This document shows, piece after piece, positions 48,719 to 59,246 of a stretch of DNA of 64,000 nucleotides. Source of the DNA: Marthasterias glacialis. Its lineage: Eukaryota > Echinodermata > Asteroidea > Forcipulatida > Asteriidae. Below the pieces are notes generated by a model that searched no databases, had not been told where the DNA came from, and worked only from the letters and a program-made list of their open reading frames with translations. How positions within the stretch are numbered: the stretch's first letter is position 1; the number at the start of each line of letters is the position of its first letter. The position numbers were made by a program, and so were the translations under genes. The DNA is taken from the NCBI GenBank assembly GCA_911728455.2, contig OU452233.1, forward strand, positions 16,119,587 to 16,183,586, written 5' to 3'.

Positions 48719-51700
48719 TTAGCTTTCACACACGTAGCTGAAAAACATTTTGAGTTCTTCCAGAATCACAGGCACGGGCATATGAATCGTATTCCTCGTT
48801 GGGTATGCCATGTTCATCGCCCAAATCGGCAAGTACCACACCCCAATTCCAGAGAGAGCTTTTCGGTTAATTTGGTCAATTTTCTTAAGGAAGAAGTCGC
48901 TGGAGTACACGACCGACGAGGTTGTCTTGTGCTCTCGCGCGTGCGCCCCCTTCAGTACGATTTTTGCATTTGGGCACACTTTGCGAAAGCGAAGTAGTGC
49001 TTCACGTACGAGCTGCATCCTCTCTTCGTAGTACGACCTCACCCACTGGGTGAAGTGAGCCCAGGGACTAACAAGGATTATGTAGTTGCAATACGAGTCG
49101 TTCAATCCGTCTAAAACGTCCACTTCATAGTTCACCTCTTCTACGGAGACTACCAAACTACCTATAAGCTGCGGTGGAGCGGTGAAGAGAATTGTGGCGT
49201 TTAAAGAGCTGTAGTACTGACGCAAGGTAAAAAATTTGTCTGTTGGCCCGCGTTTCAAATTGGATCTAAATAAAAGCTTGTAAATCACTTCAAGCCACTG
49301 GCGGGTCGTGGAATCTCCTAAGAGGATGAGATTTTTATTACGTAAGCATGACGACAGCTTTCCCGGGCTCGTCCAGTCTGTTATTTGACAGATTAGAGAA
49401 ATCCAGTGCCCCTCGAACCAGTAGCCATGGCTCAGGTGTAATTTTTGGTCCGGCAAACACCTGTGAAGCTTCGGCTTGCTTGCCGCGGGCCTTGGTGTTC
49501 CTGTAAATCAAAAGAATTGGCATTAGTAAAGAGAGAAATTAAAATTATAATTTATGCATCATTATTATTATTTTTCTTTTCTTTTCTTTTTTTAAAGAAA
49601 CTTTATTTTTCCCCTACAGAAACACAGGCTTCCCCAGCCACAGTGTTGATACGCCAGCAACTTATCAGCGAAAGTGCACTTAAAAAATTGAATAAAAAAT
49701 TGTCAGATTTACGAAACGGAAAAAAAGACTTTTAAGGGGGTAGACGATAGAGCGAACATTCATCCATAATGTCTTTCACAGGACATTTTTTTTTCTCGTA
49801 TCATTGTCCCGGACAAAAACACATTTTAATGTCCGCTCTATCGTCAACCATACCCCCCCCCCCCCCCCGCCTTTGAAATTGTCTTCTATTTGCGAATTTT
49901 GGAGACGCTAAATGGAAGCAGATTTATAAGGTTAATCTACTTTTTGTTTCACTGTTTTTTTTTATGTATATTTGGCTCAGAATTACACGAACAATGGAAA
50001 TTTATCTGGTATGTCTGCTGCCACCTAGCGTCCTAAATTCCCCGATTGAATAAAATTAGTTACTATGACTAAAATAAAGCAACATACTTTTTGATTATTA
50101 TTTGTCGATGAAACTATTATATACAGTACCCGATATAGTAATAGTTGAATCAGCCACAATAAGCTGTCGGTAATCTTGATTTCTGTGGTGAAAAAAATAT
50201 TAATTAAAACAATAAACAAACTACAACATTGAAGGGGGCTGTTTCGTCATGATATAATTATAGGCATGTGGCAGTGTATGAAAAGATGAGCTCTCAACCC
50301 AGATACTGCACATGCGCTCGCTTGCGGTCAAACAAGAAAGGCTGCCGTCTTTGTCAAACTGTGATGTAACTGGGTTATTCCATTTACGGCTATAATCATG
50401 ACGACACAGCCCCTCATAAAAATATATATTTTGTTGGCAGATAAGATATTTGAGTTTCTATGTGAAACGTTTGTACATTTATTACACTACTAAATATTCC
50501 CGATGACTTAATGGTGACTTACCCGAGTGGCACCATATATGCATAACAATTACCGAAACATTTACATTTCTACATTTTTTTTTTTTTTTTTTGGGGGGGG
50601 GAATAGATGAACTTAGCGTTTTAATTTTGAATGTGCATCATGTTCAAAGGTATTACAAAATATTTCATTCATACCAATTCGTTCAAATGCAACACGTTTT
50701 AAATTATTTCTTTCGTTTTTGTACATTTGATATCTGTTTGGTAGGCTCTTTTGTAAACATCAGACTCTGTATGGAAATAACAAAATATACTTGTCAAACA
50801 GCGTTTCTTTTCCAATCATCAGCTCTGTTGCCTTCTTTTGTATCATATTGTCGTCACTCTTGACTGCCCACAGAGAGTTGCAGTCAACACCTGGCAATTT
50901 CTCACATAGAAACACAGTGCTGCCTAGAGCTTTGCGGTGCGGATAAACACACCTCTCGGACCAGTTCCCACTGTTACGTAGTTTGCACAGCCCACTCGGC
51001 ATTGCCGTCAGGTTCCCGCTAGCGCCATCAACGTCGAAATATCCCCGCCATACAACTCTATCCTCTGCATTCCATACGATATCATTTAAAAACGTAACTG
51101 CTTCACGCTTCAGAACTCGCGTTATCGAAACGTTTGCTCCACCTCCCCACCCAGCGTAGAAATACACGCTGTATGTCCCGTTCGCGTGATCCACGAAATG
51201 GCCAGCGGTGCTGGCTTGGGGGTTGACCTTGGACGTCAATTTGGCCTCGTAGAACTCACCACCGGAATCTGTCAGGTTGGAGTGAATGTGGTAGTGTAGA
51301 ATGTCACCGATTTGGATGGAATCGTATCTTGGAGAAATCAGGGTCACCTCGCCTGTGGCATGACGAAAAACCATTTTGCTTGGGTTCCGAAGAGTGACAT
51401 GTTTTCGATCGTTCGGGATGTACGAAATTATCTGCATACAAGGGGAAAAGTGTTCAACTACGTCACGTACCGGTGGTCTTGGAGTATATCCTTAACCACC
51501 TGTCATAGAGAGTCATAACGTTTGTGACAATTTGTTGCTTACAGCACATGCGATATTTTATTTTTAAACATTACCCTTAAGTTTGATCTTTCCTTCCGGT
51601 CCAAACAGGAAGTCCAAAAAGTTTTATTTGTATTTCAAGGTTGTACATCCAATTTGAAAAATGATAAACATTTGTGTGTTGAATCGTGAGTGAGTCCCTT

Positions 51701-53692
51701 GCTTTCTAAAATGGGTTTATGACGTCATCATTACATGTTACAGCACCCTCTATGTACATGTCTAAAATTCATGTTGAAAGACATATCTCCTAAACCACAT
51801 TATAAAGTCCTAATGTCTGTGGAATCTTCAGGCTCATTACCAAGTGGAAATTTGTTTACCACCAAGACCCAACTTGACCTCTCTATCTGGGTATCAATAT
51901 GTGTTACAGCGCCCTCTAGTAACACGTTTAAAAAAATAGAACTCCCGAACGATAATGACATGTATAAAGTGTAAGTTCACGAGAAGACCATGCAAAATCT
52001 TGAAAATTCGACAAGGTGGGGGTCAGCCAATAAAGTTAAAATTTTGGCTATTTGATCACCACCTGGCACGATACCACCTGGTGGAGTAGCTCGATCTGTA
52101 GTCCCACAGTGACTGAGTACGGGGCACCGAAAATTTCTACAAAAATAGGTACTTCTGGAGAGTTTTTTAAGGCAATTTTGGCATATAATTATACATCCGC
52201 ATTTGTGCCCTTAAACTTCATCGTATCGTGTCGAATTATATATGAAAAGAAAGAGCTTGAGCTCTACATGGTGGAATAAAAATATTTGGTGTGCAATTAT
52301 TCACTGCTGAAAAAAAAGAATCATACACGCGGTAAACGATAACTTAATTGGTGCAGGGCTGACGGTCACTAAACTTGGAAAAATATGAATCGATATCCAA
52401 CTACAACAACAAAAAATAAAACAAGTTGTAAGCTCTTCTTGCTTTAATTTGCTTGTGGTCAACAAAGATGACAAATTCTTAAATTTGTCTATAATAGATA
52501 CATAGTGCCTCCCCCCTCTTTATTTTCCAAGGTTACGCCGATTTTGATGAAACTTGCCACAAATGGTAATTTTACCAATGTTCTGATGACATCAACAAAT
52601 TCCCATAGTTTCTGTATTTTTCATCAAAATGTTTTGAATCTTGGAAAACTTGTTCATTTCAACCTGATTAATACAATTACAACCTAATTTAATTCATAAC
52701 TGGAGTCACCGTTGGGGCGCTATAATCCATTAATTTGTCCCAATCGGGGGGAATGTTTTTTTGGTTTGTTTTTTCTTCTTCTTTTTTTCACTTAAAATCA
52801 AAATTGCTGCCGCCCAGGGCCCAGGGAGCAATGTTAAGGCTTGGTTGACAATCTATTTTTTATTTCTGGCCTGATAAGTGAGAATATAGCATGTTGAAAA
52901 TATTCTGTTGTTAAAAACAACTTGATACTACTCGATACCCTAATTACAGGCTGAAAACAGAAAATTCAAAATGGCCGCCAAATAAGGCCGCCATTTTGAA
53001 CTCCAAAAGCATTTCAGACTATCACGTGATTCATCACTATCACTTTTCTAGAAAAAAAATTAAAATAATCTTGGATATTGTGTTTTCAGTCTGTAATTGG
53101 GGTGCAAATTTTATCAAGTTTTTAATATTCTAATTTCAAACTTGTCAGACCCCAATTTTTTTTATTTGTCAAACAAGCCTTATCATTGCTCCCTGCCCCT
53201 GGGCAGCGGCCATTTTGATTTTTAAGTAAACAAATGCAAAAAAAAAAAAAAAAAAATCCCAAACATGGAATAAATTAAAGGATTATAGCGCCCCCAACGG
53301 TAACTCCAGCTATTGAATATTATTGGAATTATATTGATCATGTTAAAATGAACAGGTTTGCCAAGTTTCAAAACATTTGGACAAAAAATACAGAACTTGG
53401 GGGGAAAAATGAAGAAAAAAAAGTCGACGTCATCACGTAGAACTCGGTGAAATGAACATTTGTGGCAAGTTTTATCAAAATCAGTCCAAAACTTTGGAAA
53501 ATACGGAGGACTGATAGGCAGCTAAATACCCAAACTGTTTAACCCTGGACGTCACTAACGTTTAAAAGAGGCAAACGATTAAGTCAAACGGGAAACGCCG
53601 GTTACACTCACCACTAAACAAAGCCCCACCAAAAACACACAACAGGCTACCGTAGTTTGTGGTCCAACGGCAGGCAGGAGGTTGAACTTCAT
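48719..53692 (-). CDS. NXPE family protein (neurexophilin-like plus PC-esterase domain), 4 exons
   Basis: Exons on the minus strand: 53692-53612 (ATG), 51431-50791, 50182-50130, 49500-48719 (TAA). Phases 0, 2, 1 match at every join, giving 518 aa, close to the usual 540-560. Exon 1 encodes a short N-terminus and a hydrophobic signal anchor (about residues 14-27). Exon 2 carries the Ig-like neurexophilin domain with several N-glycosylation sequons (NLT, NVS, NWS). Exon 4 carries the PC-esterase (GDSL-like) domain: Cys-rich entry, LLGDSTTRQW with GDS at about 320-322, and the C-terminal His in NTIHMP at about 498. Family members are Golgi/secreted type II glycoproteins; vertebrate NXPE1 has been linked to sialic-acid O-acetylation. 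Oddity: the Asp expected in the family's WDMT-like motif is Ala here (WAMN, about 486). An extra small exon in the 2.2 kb intron 1 cannot be excluded. Confidence 0.88.
49894..50044. mobile_element. MITE family D, copy 3, NXPE intron 3
   Basis: A decayed left terminus GACGCTAAATGGAAGCAG and an intact right terminus GTCTGCTGCCACCTAGCGTC (50013-50032). Confidence 0.7.
50232..50414. mobile_element. MITE family I, copy 1, NXPE intron 2
   Basis: Termini AAGGGGGCTGTTTCGTCATG and ATCATGACGACACAGCCCC are inverted. Interior CATGCGCTCGCTTGCGGTCA is shared with copy 2. Confidence 0.75.
52519..53507. mobile_element. ~990 bp foldback in NXPE intron 1
   Basis: The arms pair from TATTTTCCAAGGTTACGCCG / GTCCAAAACTTTGGAAAATA inward. 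They pass through TGATGAAACTTGCCACAAAT / ATTTGTGGCAAGTTTTATCA, GTTGGGGCGCTATAATCC / GGATTATAGCGCCCCCAAC and CAGGGAGCAATG / CATTGCTCCCTG, down to a centre of TTCAAAATGGC / GCCATTTTGAA near 52965-53000. The right arm has about 95 bp extra near the centre. Confidence 0.85.
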
Positions 53693-53928
53693 GCTGTGTA
53701 GCCACGACTCTCCTCTTCGGTTCGATAATAGGTCCAGGGACTTGGCCCCAGGTTAACTCCACAATTGACTTCAGGGATAAGGCAAAAGCTTTTGCTGTCG
53801 TGTAAAATTATTTAAAACACTAATTTAAACATGCATACGTGAGCATAATGTGTATCACATATGAACTTGTCGTGCACAAAATTGTATTAAAATAATTTCC
53901 AAGGCATGCGCAATATTTGAGACATTAT

Positions 53929-54123
53929 TCTGAATGTTGACGAAATATTGGCGTCAATATTTGCGACTTGAGGTACAAAATGTGAATTTTGACGGCAATA
54001 TTTGTGTCAATATGTGCGACTTTGGGTCCAAATCATGAACTTTGACGGCAATATTGGCGTCAATATTTGCAAAAAGTGCTACATCGTGAATCTTGAAGGC
54101 AATATTGGCATCAATATATATGT
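53929..54123 (+). repeat. ~55 bp minisatellite upstream of NXPE exon 1
   Basis: About four diverged units of TTGACGGCAATATTGGCGTC then AATATTTGCGACTT. Each unit contains an imperfect palindrome AATATTGGCGTCAATATT. Begins about 240 bp 5' of the NXPE start codon on the minus strand. Confidence 0.8.
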
Positions 54124-55102
54124 TTGATGTCCCTTTGAAGCTACCGTAGTAAATGGTGTTGAAAGTGGGTCGATGTATCGGTATATGGGGGGTACCAGTG
54201 TTTATAACAGTTTTGAGGAAGCAATTTTACATTCCCCGCACACAAAGGGTAGAGCTACAGCAGAACGAACGATACAGGGGGAAAAGTCCGCCGTGTGTTC
54301 TGTAACAGAAACACGATTGTCTTTATAATAATGTAAACAATATTTACCGAGTAGCAGTGTGTACGTCTTGACTCCAAGCAACGCACGTGACGTCCAGTAT
54401 GACTAACGAGGCTTACTCGTTATAGGTCCCGCTCCCCCGTGATGGTGTTGACTTGTTCATGTCTTTATTGTATTGTATGAAGACTAATGTATTATGTCGA
54501 AGCACTATACATGACCAATAGGAAGGATGTCATTATGAATTGACCCCAATTGAACTTCTGATTCATCACACTAGAAGTTCTAAACAGATTCCTAGATCAT
54601 GGTTGGTTTCCTTGTTGTATTATGAATCGGGTGGTAATCGATTCAAGGTCAGTTAGCGTTACTCCGTGATTCATATACCAACCATGGAGGTCAAGAGAGA
54701 GCAAGGATCGGGATCTTACTGCATGTCAAGGCTCACGCAGAATTCTTTGATTACGGCCCGGAGAATGTTATAGACAAATTAACATATAAACAAATAAATT
54801 TTTAAGTCTTTTTATTTCTTTGGTGTTTTTCTGTATTTAAATCTTTTTTACTTTGACTGTTTGTTTATTTTAAAGTATTGTTTTTTCATATTTTTTTATT
54901 TATTGTTTTCTCATTTTTATGACACAGGACCATAACATAAAACAGCCGTTGAGCTGATAGTTGTATCCTGTATAAAGATCTTGAAATAAATAATAACTAA
55001 AGAAATAAATAAAGAAATGTTGAGCTGTACGGGGCGCCGTAAGCGCAAATTTCCAAAGCAATAGAACCATGAAATCGTTGGCCGGGGCATGCGTGGCACT
55101 AA

Positions 55103-55178
55103 AAAAACATTCAAACAAACAAACAAACAACCCAACAGCCCAAAAAACAACAAACAAACAAATAGCATTCAAACAAAC
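55103..55178. repeat. (AAAC)n microsatellite
   Basis: Interrupted CAAA units, just left of the candidate exon at 55245. Confidence 0.8.
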
Positions 55179-55244
55179 CAAAAAGAAAAAGGGCGGGTGG
55201 GGATATCTGCCAACAGGAGGCTATAGGTTTTTTTTAATTATAAG

Positions 55245-55423
55245 CTTTGCGATCTCACTCGACGGAGCTCAAGAAGTGCCACTGCCACCAAATCGTTTTA
55301 TTGAAACTAAGAAGCTACCTTGGTATTCCGTCTATCGAAGACGACCTCGAACTCTTTCAGTGGTCGGCTAATCATGACAATATCGCCTTACAAGAAGACT
55401 GCATAAACTACAGCAGTGGCGAG
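55245..55423 (+). CDS. candidate internal exon, unrecognised
   Basis: A 179 bp open frame (59 aa plus two bases) lies between a T-rich AG acceptor and a GAG/GTAAAA donor. It includes KCHCHQIVLLKLRSYLGIPS followed by an acidic IEDDLELFQW segment. This faintly recalls a helical BACK- or TPR-like repeat, but that is a guess. No neighbouring exon in a compatible phase was found on the plus strand. Confidence 0.22.
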
Positions 55424-56178
55424 GTAAAATTACTGTCTTGTTGTCTGGAATTTTTTTTTTTTACATTTTTTTTTTTTTGTATGGCACTCGTGGAGCTCAG
55501 TAAAAAGCCTGCTACTGCAGACAACAATGTATCATTAACGGAAACACGCGGCTTTTTGGTGAACCCTTGAAGAATTAATTGCAAAATTGTCTTGCGTCTG
55601 ACCAAAAAAAAACAATATCACAGCCCAAAAAGTTTGATATAGAAGAAATTTTACACACAAACAAAAAGAACAAGAAAGAACATCTCATTTTTATACGATA
55701 TGATGAGTGTGGTATACCCTCGCTTCATGGCAAATGAATACACTGAACATTGTCTTTAGTCGTAAAGTTCTTTGTTTGGCCTTTAGTCAAGCCACTCGCG
55801 GCAACTTTGAACAGCGCCTACACGAAAAAAAGACGTACTAGATGTTTCTCGTGACGTCAACAAGTAAATCTTTTTGCTCATTTGGCATATTTTGAATGAG
55901 GCTTTTGCATTATGCATACAATTTCTTCTACCAATATTGGTAGGAGAAAAAAAGACAAACATAAAGACTCCTAAACGATCAGTTTTGTGTCAACAGGGGT
56001 GGCGCTGTTCGTATTGTCCATCCAGGTTGTAGCGAGCGCCTTATCTAAAGGCTACTATGTTCTGTAGATAATCTGTTTCGAGCAAGAAAACAGAATCAAA
56101 TCGACCGATATATGAATACATAAAGCTTTGATGGCTAAATAGTACGGTATCCGTTTCAGAAAGCTGCTTACCTGGTTA

Positions 56179-56315
56179 TGGGAAACTTTCGAACGCTAGG
56201 TGGCAGCAGACTTGCCAGGCAAATTTTCAATTTACACAGTTTTAAGCATGTAGCGCACAACATTGGTTTTACCTAGTATCTATTCTGCTGCCACCACAGC
56301 GCCCAAATTTCTTTT
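56179..56315. mobile_element. MITE family D, copy 4
   Basis: Left ACGCTAGGTGGCAGCAGACT (56193 on), right TCTGCTGCCACCACAGCG, with GCCAGGCAAATTTTCAATTT inside. It lies just upstream (plus sense) of the 56.4 kb SINE. Confidence 0.75.
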
Positions 56316-56402
56316 ATATTGTTTGTAAAAATTAATTTTTTGAATCCCACTCAGCATTTATTGTTTTTAGGTCTCGAAAGGTTACCAGTTACCGCACATA
56401 AC

Positions 56403-56756
56403 TTTTTTTTTTTTTTTTTTTTTTTATGGATGTCGCCAGACACACAAGGCCAGTAAAGCAACTCGAGGTGTGGACAACAAATCAACCGTTTTTCCAGGGG
56501 CCGTTGCCACCTACTCCTGGGGCTGAAACAGGGTAACCCCTTTTTACAATCCGTAAGGATGTAGGCTTGGGTATCATCCATCAGAAGCCTGGCTGGTAGA
56601 GTAGAAGGCTCTACCTCCCCAACATTTACGGAGCCATCATGGTTAAGTGCCTTGCTCAAGGACGCAAGTGTCGCGACCGGGACTCGAACCCACGCTCCGA
56701 CGACTCAGCCACCAGAGCTTGAGTCCGACGCACTAACCACTCGGCCACGACACGCC
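56403..56756 (-). mobile_element. full-length tRNA-derived SINE
   Basis: Minus-strand reading: a tRNA-like head starting near 56756 with A box TGGCCGAGTGG and B box GGTTCGAGTCC and a long variable arm (tRNA-Ser/Leu type). Then comes the body motif CCTTGAGCAAGGCACTTAAC and about 250 bp of body, ending in a poly(A) run (poly-T at 56403-56425 on plus). This is the best-preserved SINE of the window. Confidence 0.85.
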
Positions 56757-57023
56757 ATGTTGGAGGAATAACAGTGTGGAATATAGCCTGCCTGAAAATT
56801 CTTGATGTATTCACAAGTATACTCGTTTTGTAAACGAGGTGACACAGTCTACTTACTACGTTATAACACAAACTATTATAACACAAACTATTTTAGATTG
56901 ATAACAGCTAACACAAAACAGTGATTAACCTGGGATCCACCGCAATGAGAAATTTACCACAAGATGATTTTTTATCAGAACCCTGTCTTTTAGGTCACCC
57001 GCCCCCCCCCCCCCCCCCGCGCG

Positions 57024-57348
57024 CAAGCCCAAAGCTATTATAATTGACCATCGGGTGATTTGGAGTGCCAGTCAAGACTTAGACTTGTGTTATTTACGAT
57101 CAGAGTGCGGCCGCAAGTGTTTTCACGAAGTGCATACCGCCCTGCGCCAAGGATCCTTAGCACAGGGGTCAATCAATTACTGTACGGAGACAGGTGGCTG
57201 CCGTCTTTCAACACTCCTTACTCTGCAGTGGTTAGGGTCTGGCCAATGAAAGTCTACAGGCTTGTGGGGTATACCAGGGGTGAGGATAAAATGGAATCTT
57301 GGCTTTTTTTGGCCCATTGAAAAAAAGATTATGGCCATATTTGGTAGT
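57024..57348 (+). repeat. family J dispersed repeat, copy 1
   Basis: About 325 bp aligning almost end to end with 60661-60984: AGTCAAGACTTAGACTTGTG, GGTCAATCAATTACT, CTTACTCTGCAGTGGTTAGG, CTACAGGCTTGTGGGGTATA. No terminal inverted repeats, A/B boxes or tail were recognised, so the class is unknown. Preceded by a C run. Confidence 0.7.
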
Positions 57349-57391
57349 ACCTGCTGAACGTTAACATCTTGTGGATGACACAAGGGTTTTT

Positions 57392-57530
57392 AAGGGGCTG
57401 TGTCGCCATGATTAAAGCAGGCCGTGGCTGTGCATGGAAAGATGAACTCCCCCACTCCCAGTTACTGAACACGCGCGCACTTGCGGTCAATTATTCTATT
57501 TACTGATATAAGCATGACGGCAAAGCCCAT
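57392..57530. mobile_element. MITE family I, copy 2
   Basis: AAGGGGCTGTGTCGCCATGA ... AAGCATGACGGCAAAGCCC, with CGCGCACTTGCGGTCAAT inside. Confidence 0.7.
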
Positions 57531-57564
57531 GTAAACAGGAAAGGACGCAAAGAAAAATATAGTT

Positions 57565-57702
57565 AAGTCTGGTTCATACTTCACGCGAAAGCGAGGGCAA
57601 AGAGAAATTTTGTGACGCAACAGTTAAGTACGCGCTGTTTTTCAATTGTGACGCAAGAATATCCGCTTCGTTTCGCCATTCGGTGAAGTATGAACCAGGC
57701 TT
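57565..57702. mobile_element. MITE (family R), TTAA-flanked
   Basis: Termini CTGGTTCATACTTCAC and GTGAAGTATGAACCAG are perfect inverted repeats, with TTAA at or overlapping both edges. Interior has GTGACGCAACAG and TTGTGACGCAAG in inverted relation to the arms. Confidence 0.7.
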
Positions 57703-58101
57703 TAAGAAACGGACATTGTTTGCCAATAAATTACGTCATTAATACTTGACAGTATGGTCCATACAGGCCGACAAAAATACCATCTAATTATGACACTGAG
57801 ATAAAACACATATATTACGGTAAAACAAAACACAACTACTACTACAAAGCAATACATTCCAACAAGATATGTATGTGCAGGGTTTTTTTAAGCAGAAATA
57901 TCCATAATTACAAACGCGAGATGCTCTTGACTTATTTTAAAGTTAAAGGTGTCGGACTTAACTGCTGTGGGTAGCCACAACAAAAATACAATAATGGTCG
58001 GTATTTGGGGACGACACTAGGTGGCAGCAGCCTTTCCATGTAAATTTATTATTGCCGGAAATGTGCGCATGCTCAGAACTACGTAACGATGGAAATTTAC
58101 C

Positions 58102-58668
58102 AGGGCCCAATTTATTTCATAGAGCTGATTAAGCACAAAAAGTACCTCAGTACAAAACAACATTATTGTTACCAGAAATAGGTTACCAGCCAAAATACCA
58201 TTTTGCGTGTACAATTTGTAAATGGTTTCCTGCTAAATTGCGCGTAGCAGAATTGTTTTTGAGTAACTTTGTCTGCTTAAAACCCCAGCTCAACATTGGT
58301 AAGAAGAAAAAACATAATTGTTCACAGATTTACATATACCTTACATCATGGTATAAAGACAATGATGGTAGAAAGATTTCCTTGAAATATTTCTGCCTGA
58401 AGTGTTATCGTTTTTAAATAGTAAATGAAATAATTTCCAAAATTAGTTTTCGTCTGAGCGAGACGAAAACTCTGCCTATAAGAATGCGTACAAAAAAGCT
58501 GAATGCATTTTTTACTGTTTTCTCGCAAATGAAACAACGAAATGAGCTGACATTTTCACAAGTTGGTTTTATTACAAATATCTTGATTTGTGCAAAGAAT
58601 TGAAGCATTTACAGTCAATTTATCAATGTTGAGCTGGGGCTTTAAGCAGCTTTATGAAAGTTGCCCCG
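58102..58668. mobile_element. MITE family G, copy 4, split by C4
   Basis: Left GGGCCCAATTTATTTCATAG then AGCTGATTAAGCAC; right GCAGCTTTATGAAAGTTGCC. The TTAA within its TGCTTAAGCAGC junction was the target of C4. The element itself sits in D5. Confidence 0.75.
58281..58641. mobile_element. MITE family C, copy 4, with TTAA target duplication
   Basis: 361 bp flanked by TTAA at 58277-58280 and 58642-58645. Termini AACCCCAGCTCAACATTG and CAATGTTGAGCTGGGGCT are inverted repeats. A central palindrome TTTTCGTCTGAGCGAGACG (58448 on) is present. It is inserted inside a family G element. Confidence 0.85.
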
Positions 58669-58959
58669 GTGAGTCTGCTGCCACCTAGCGTTTCAAAGTC
58701 TCCAAGCGTATACTTTTAATTAACATAAGAAAATCGGGTAAAATAATTTCGAATTAAATATCACAAAGTGACTACAACAGATAAGAACATTCATTTGTTT
58801 CTTTCCTTTTTTCACCATTCAGTGGGAAATTTAAGAACCTTCATACCGTCCTTTGGAGGGGAGAGGGTCACACCGTCTAAGGACCATGTTACATTAGACA
58901 AAGTACAGGCAAATAGTTCCAACCAATCTACAAGAAGAAAAACAAAACTTGACAATTGA

Positions 58960-59110
58960 ATGGGAGACTTTGGAACGATAGGTGGCAGCAGACTTACCAG
59001 GTAAATTGTCATTGTTTACGTAGTTATGAGCGTGCAAACATTTTCGAGAACAATGGATGGCCTATACACGGTAGATCTGCTGCCATCTAGCGTCCGCAGA
59101 AATCTCCCAT
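58960..59110. mobile_element. MITE family D, copy 6
   Basis: Left ATGGGAGACTTTGGAACGAT then AGGTGGCAGCAGACTTACC; right ATCTGCTGCCATCTAGCGTC then CGCAGAAATCTCCCAT. The ends are inverted repeats over about 30 bp. Ends about 140 bp beyond the cyclase stop codon. Confidence 0.8.
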
Positions 59111-59246
59111 TGGTGTATTATTTTCTTGTGGATTTGTAAGTCAGTGTTATACTGGAACATGTATCGCGAGCTATCAAAGCGTCCTTTTGCGTGTGGTAGT
59201 AGTGCAGTTAGATGCAACTGTTCTCACTGCCTGGTGTTGCAAAATC

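Larger units (their letters stand above)
58005..58710. mobile_element. MITE family D, copy 5, split by nested insertions
   Basis: The left half (58005-58101) has ACACTAGGTGGCAGCAGCC and ATGGAAATTTACCAGG. The right half (58669-58710) has GTGAGTCTGCTGCCACCTAG. Between them sits a family G element that itself contains C4. Removing the insert restores a D element of normal length. Confidence 0.8.

Noticed and set aside
48560-48997. 145-codon plus-strand frame
   Set aside because: Antisense shadow of the NXPE last exon plus MITE F3.
56660-56756. Possible tRNA-Ser/Leu gene
   Set aside because: The A and B boxes belong to a SINE head continuous with a SINE body and poly(A) tail.
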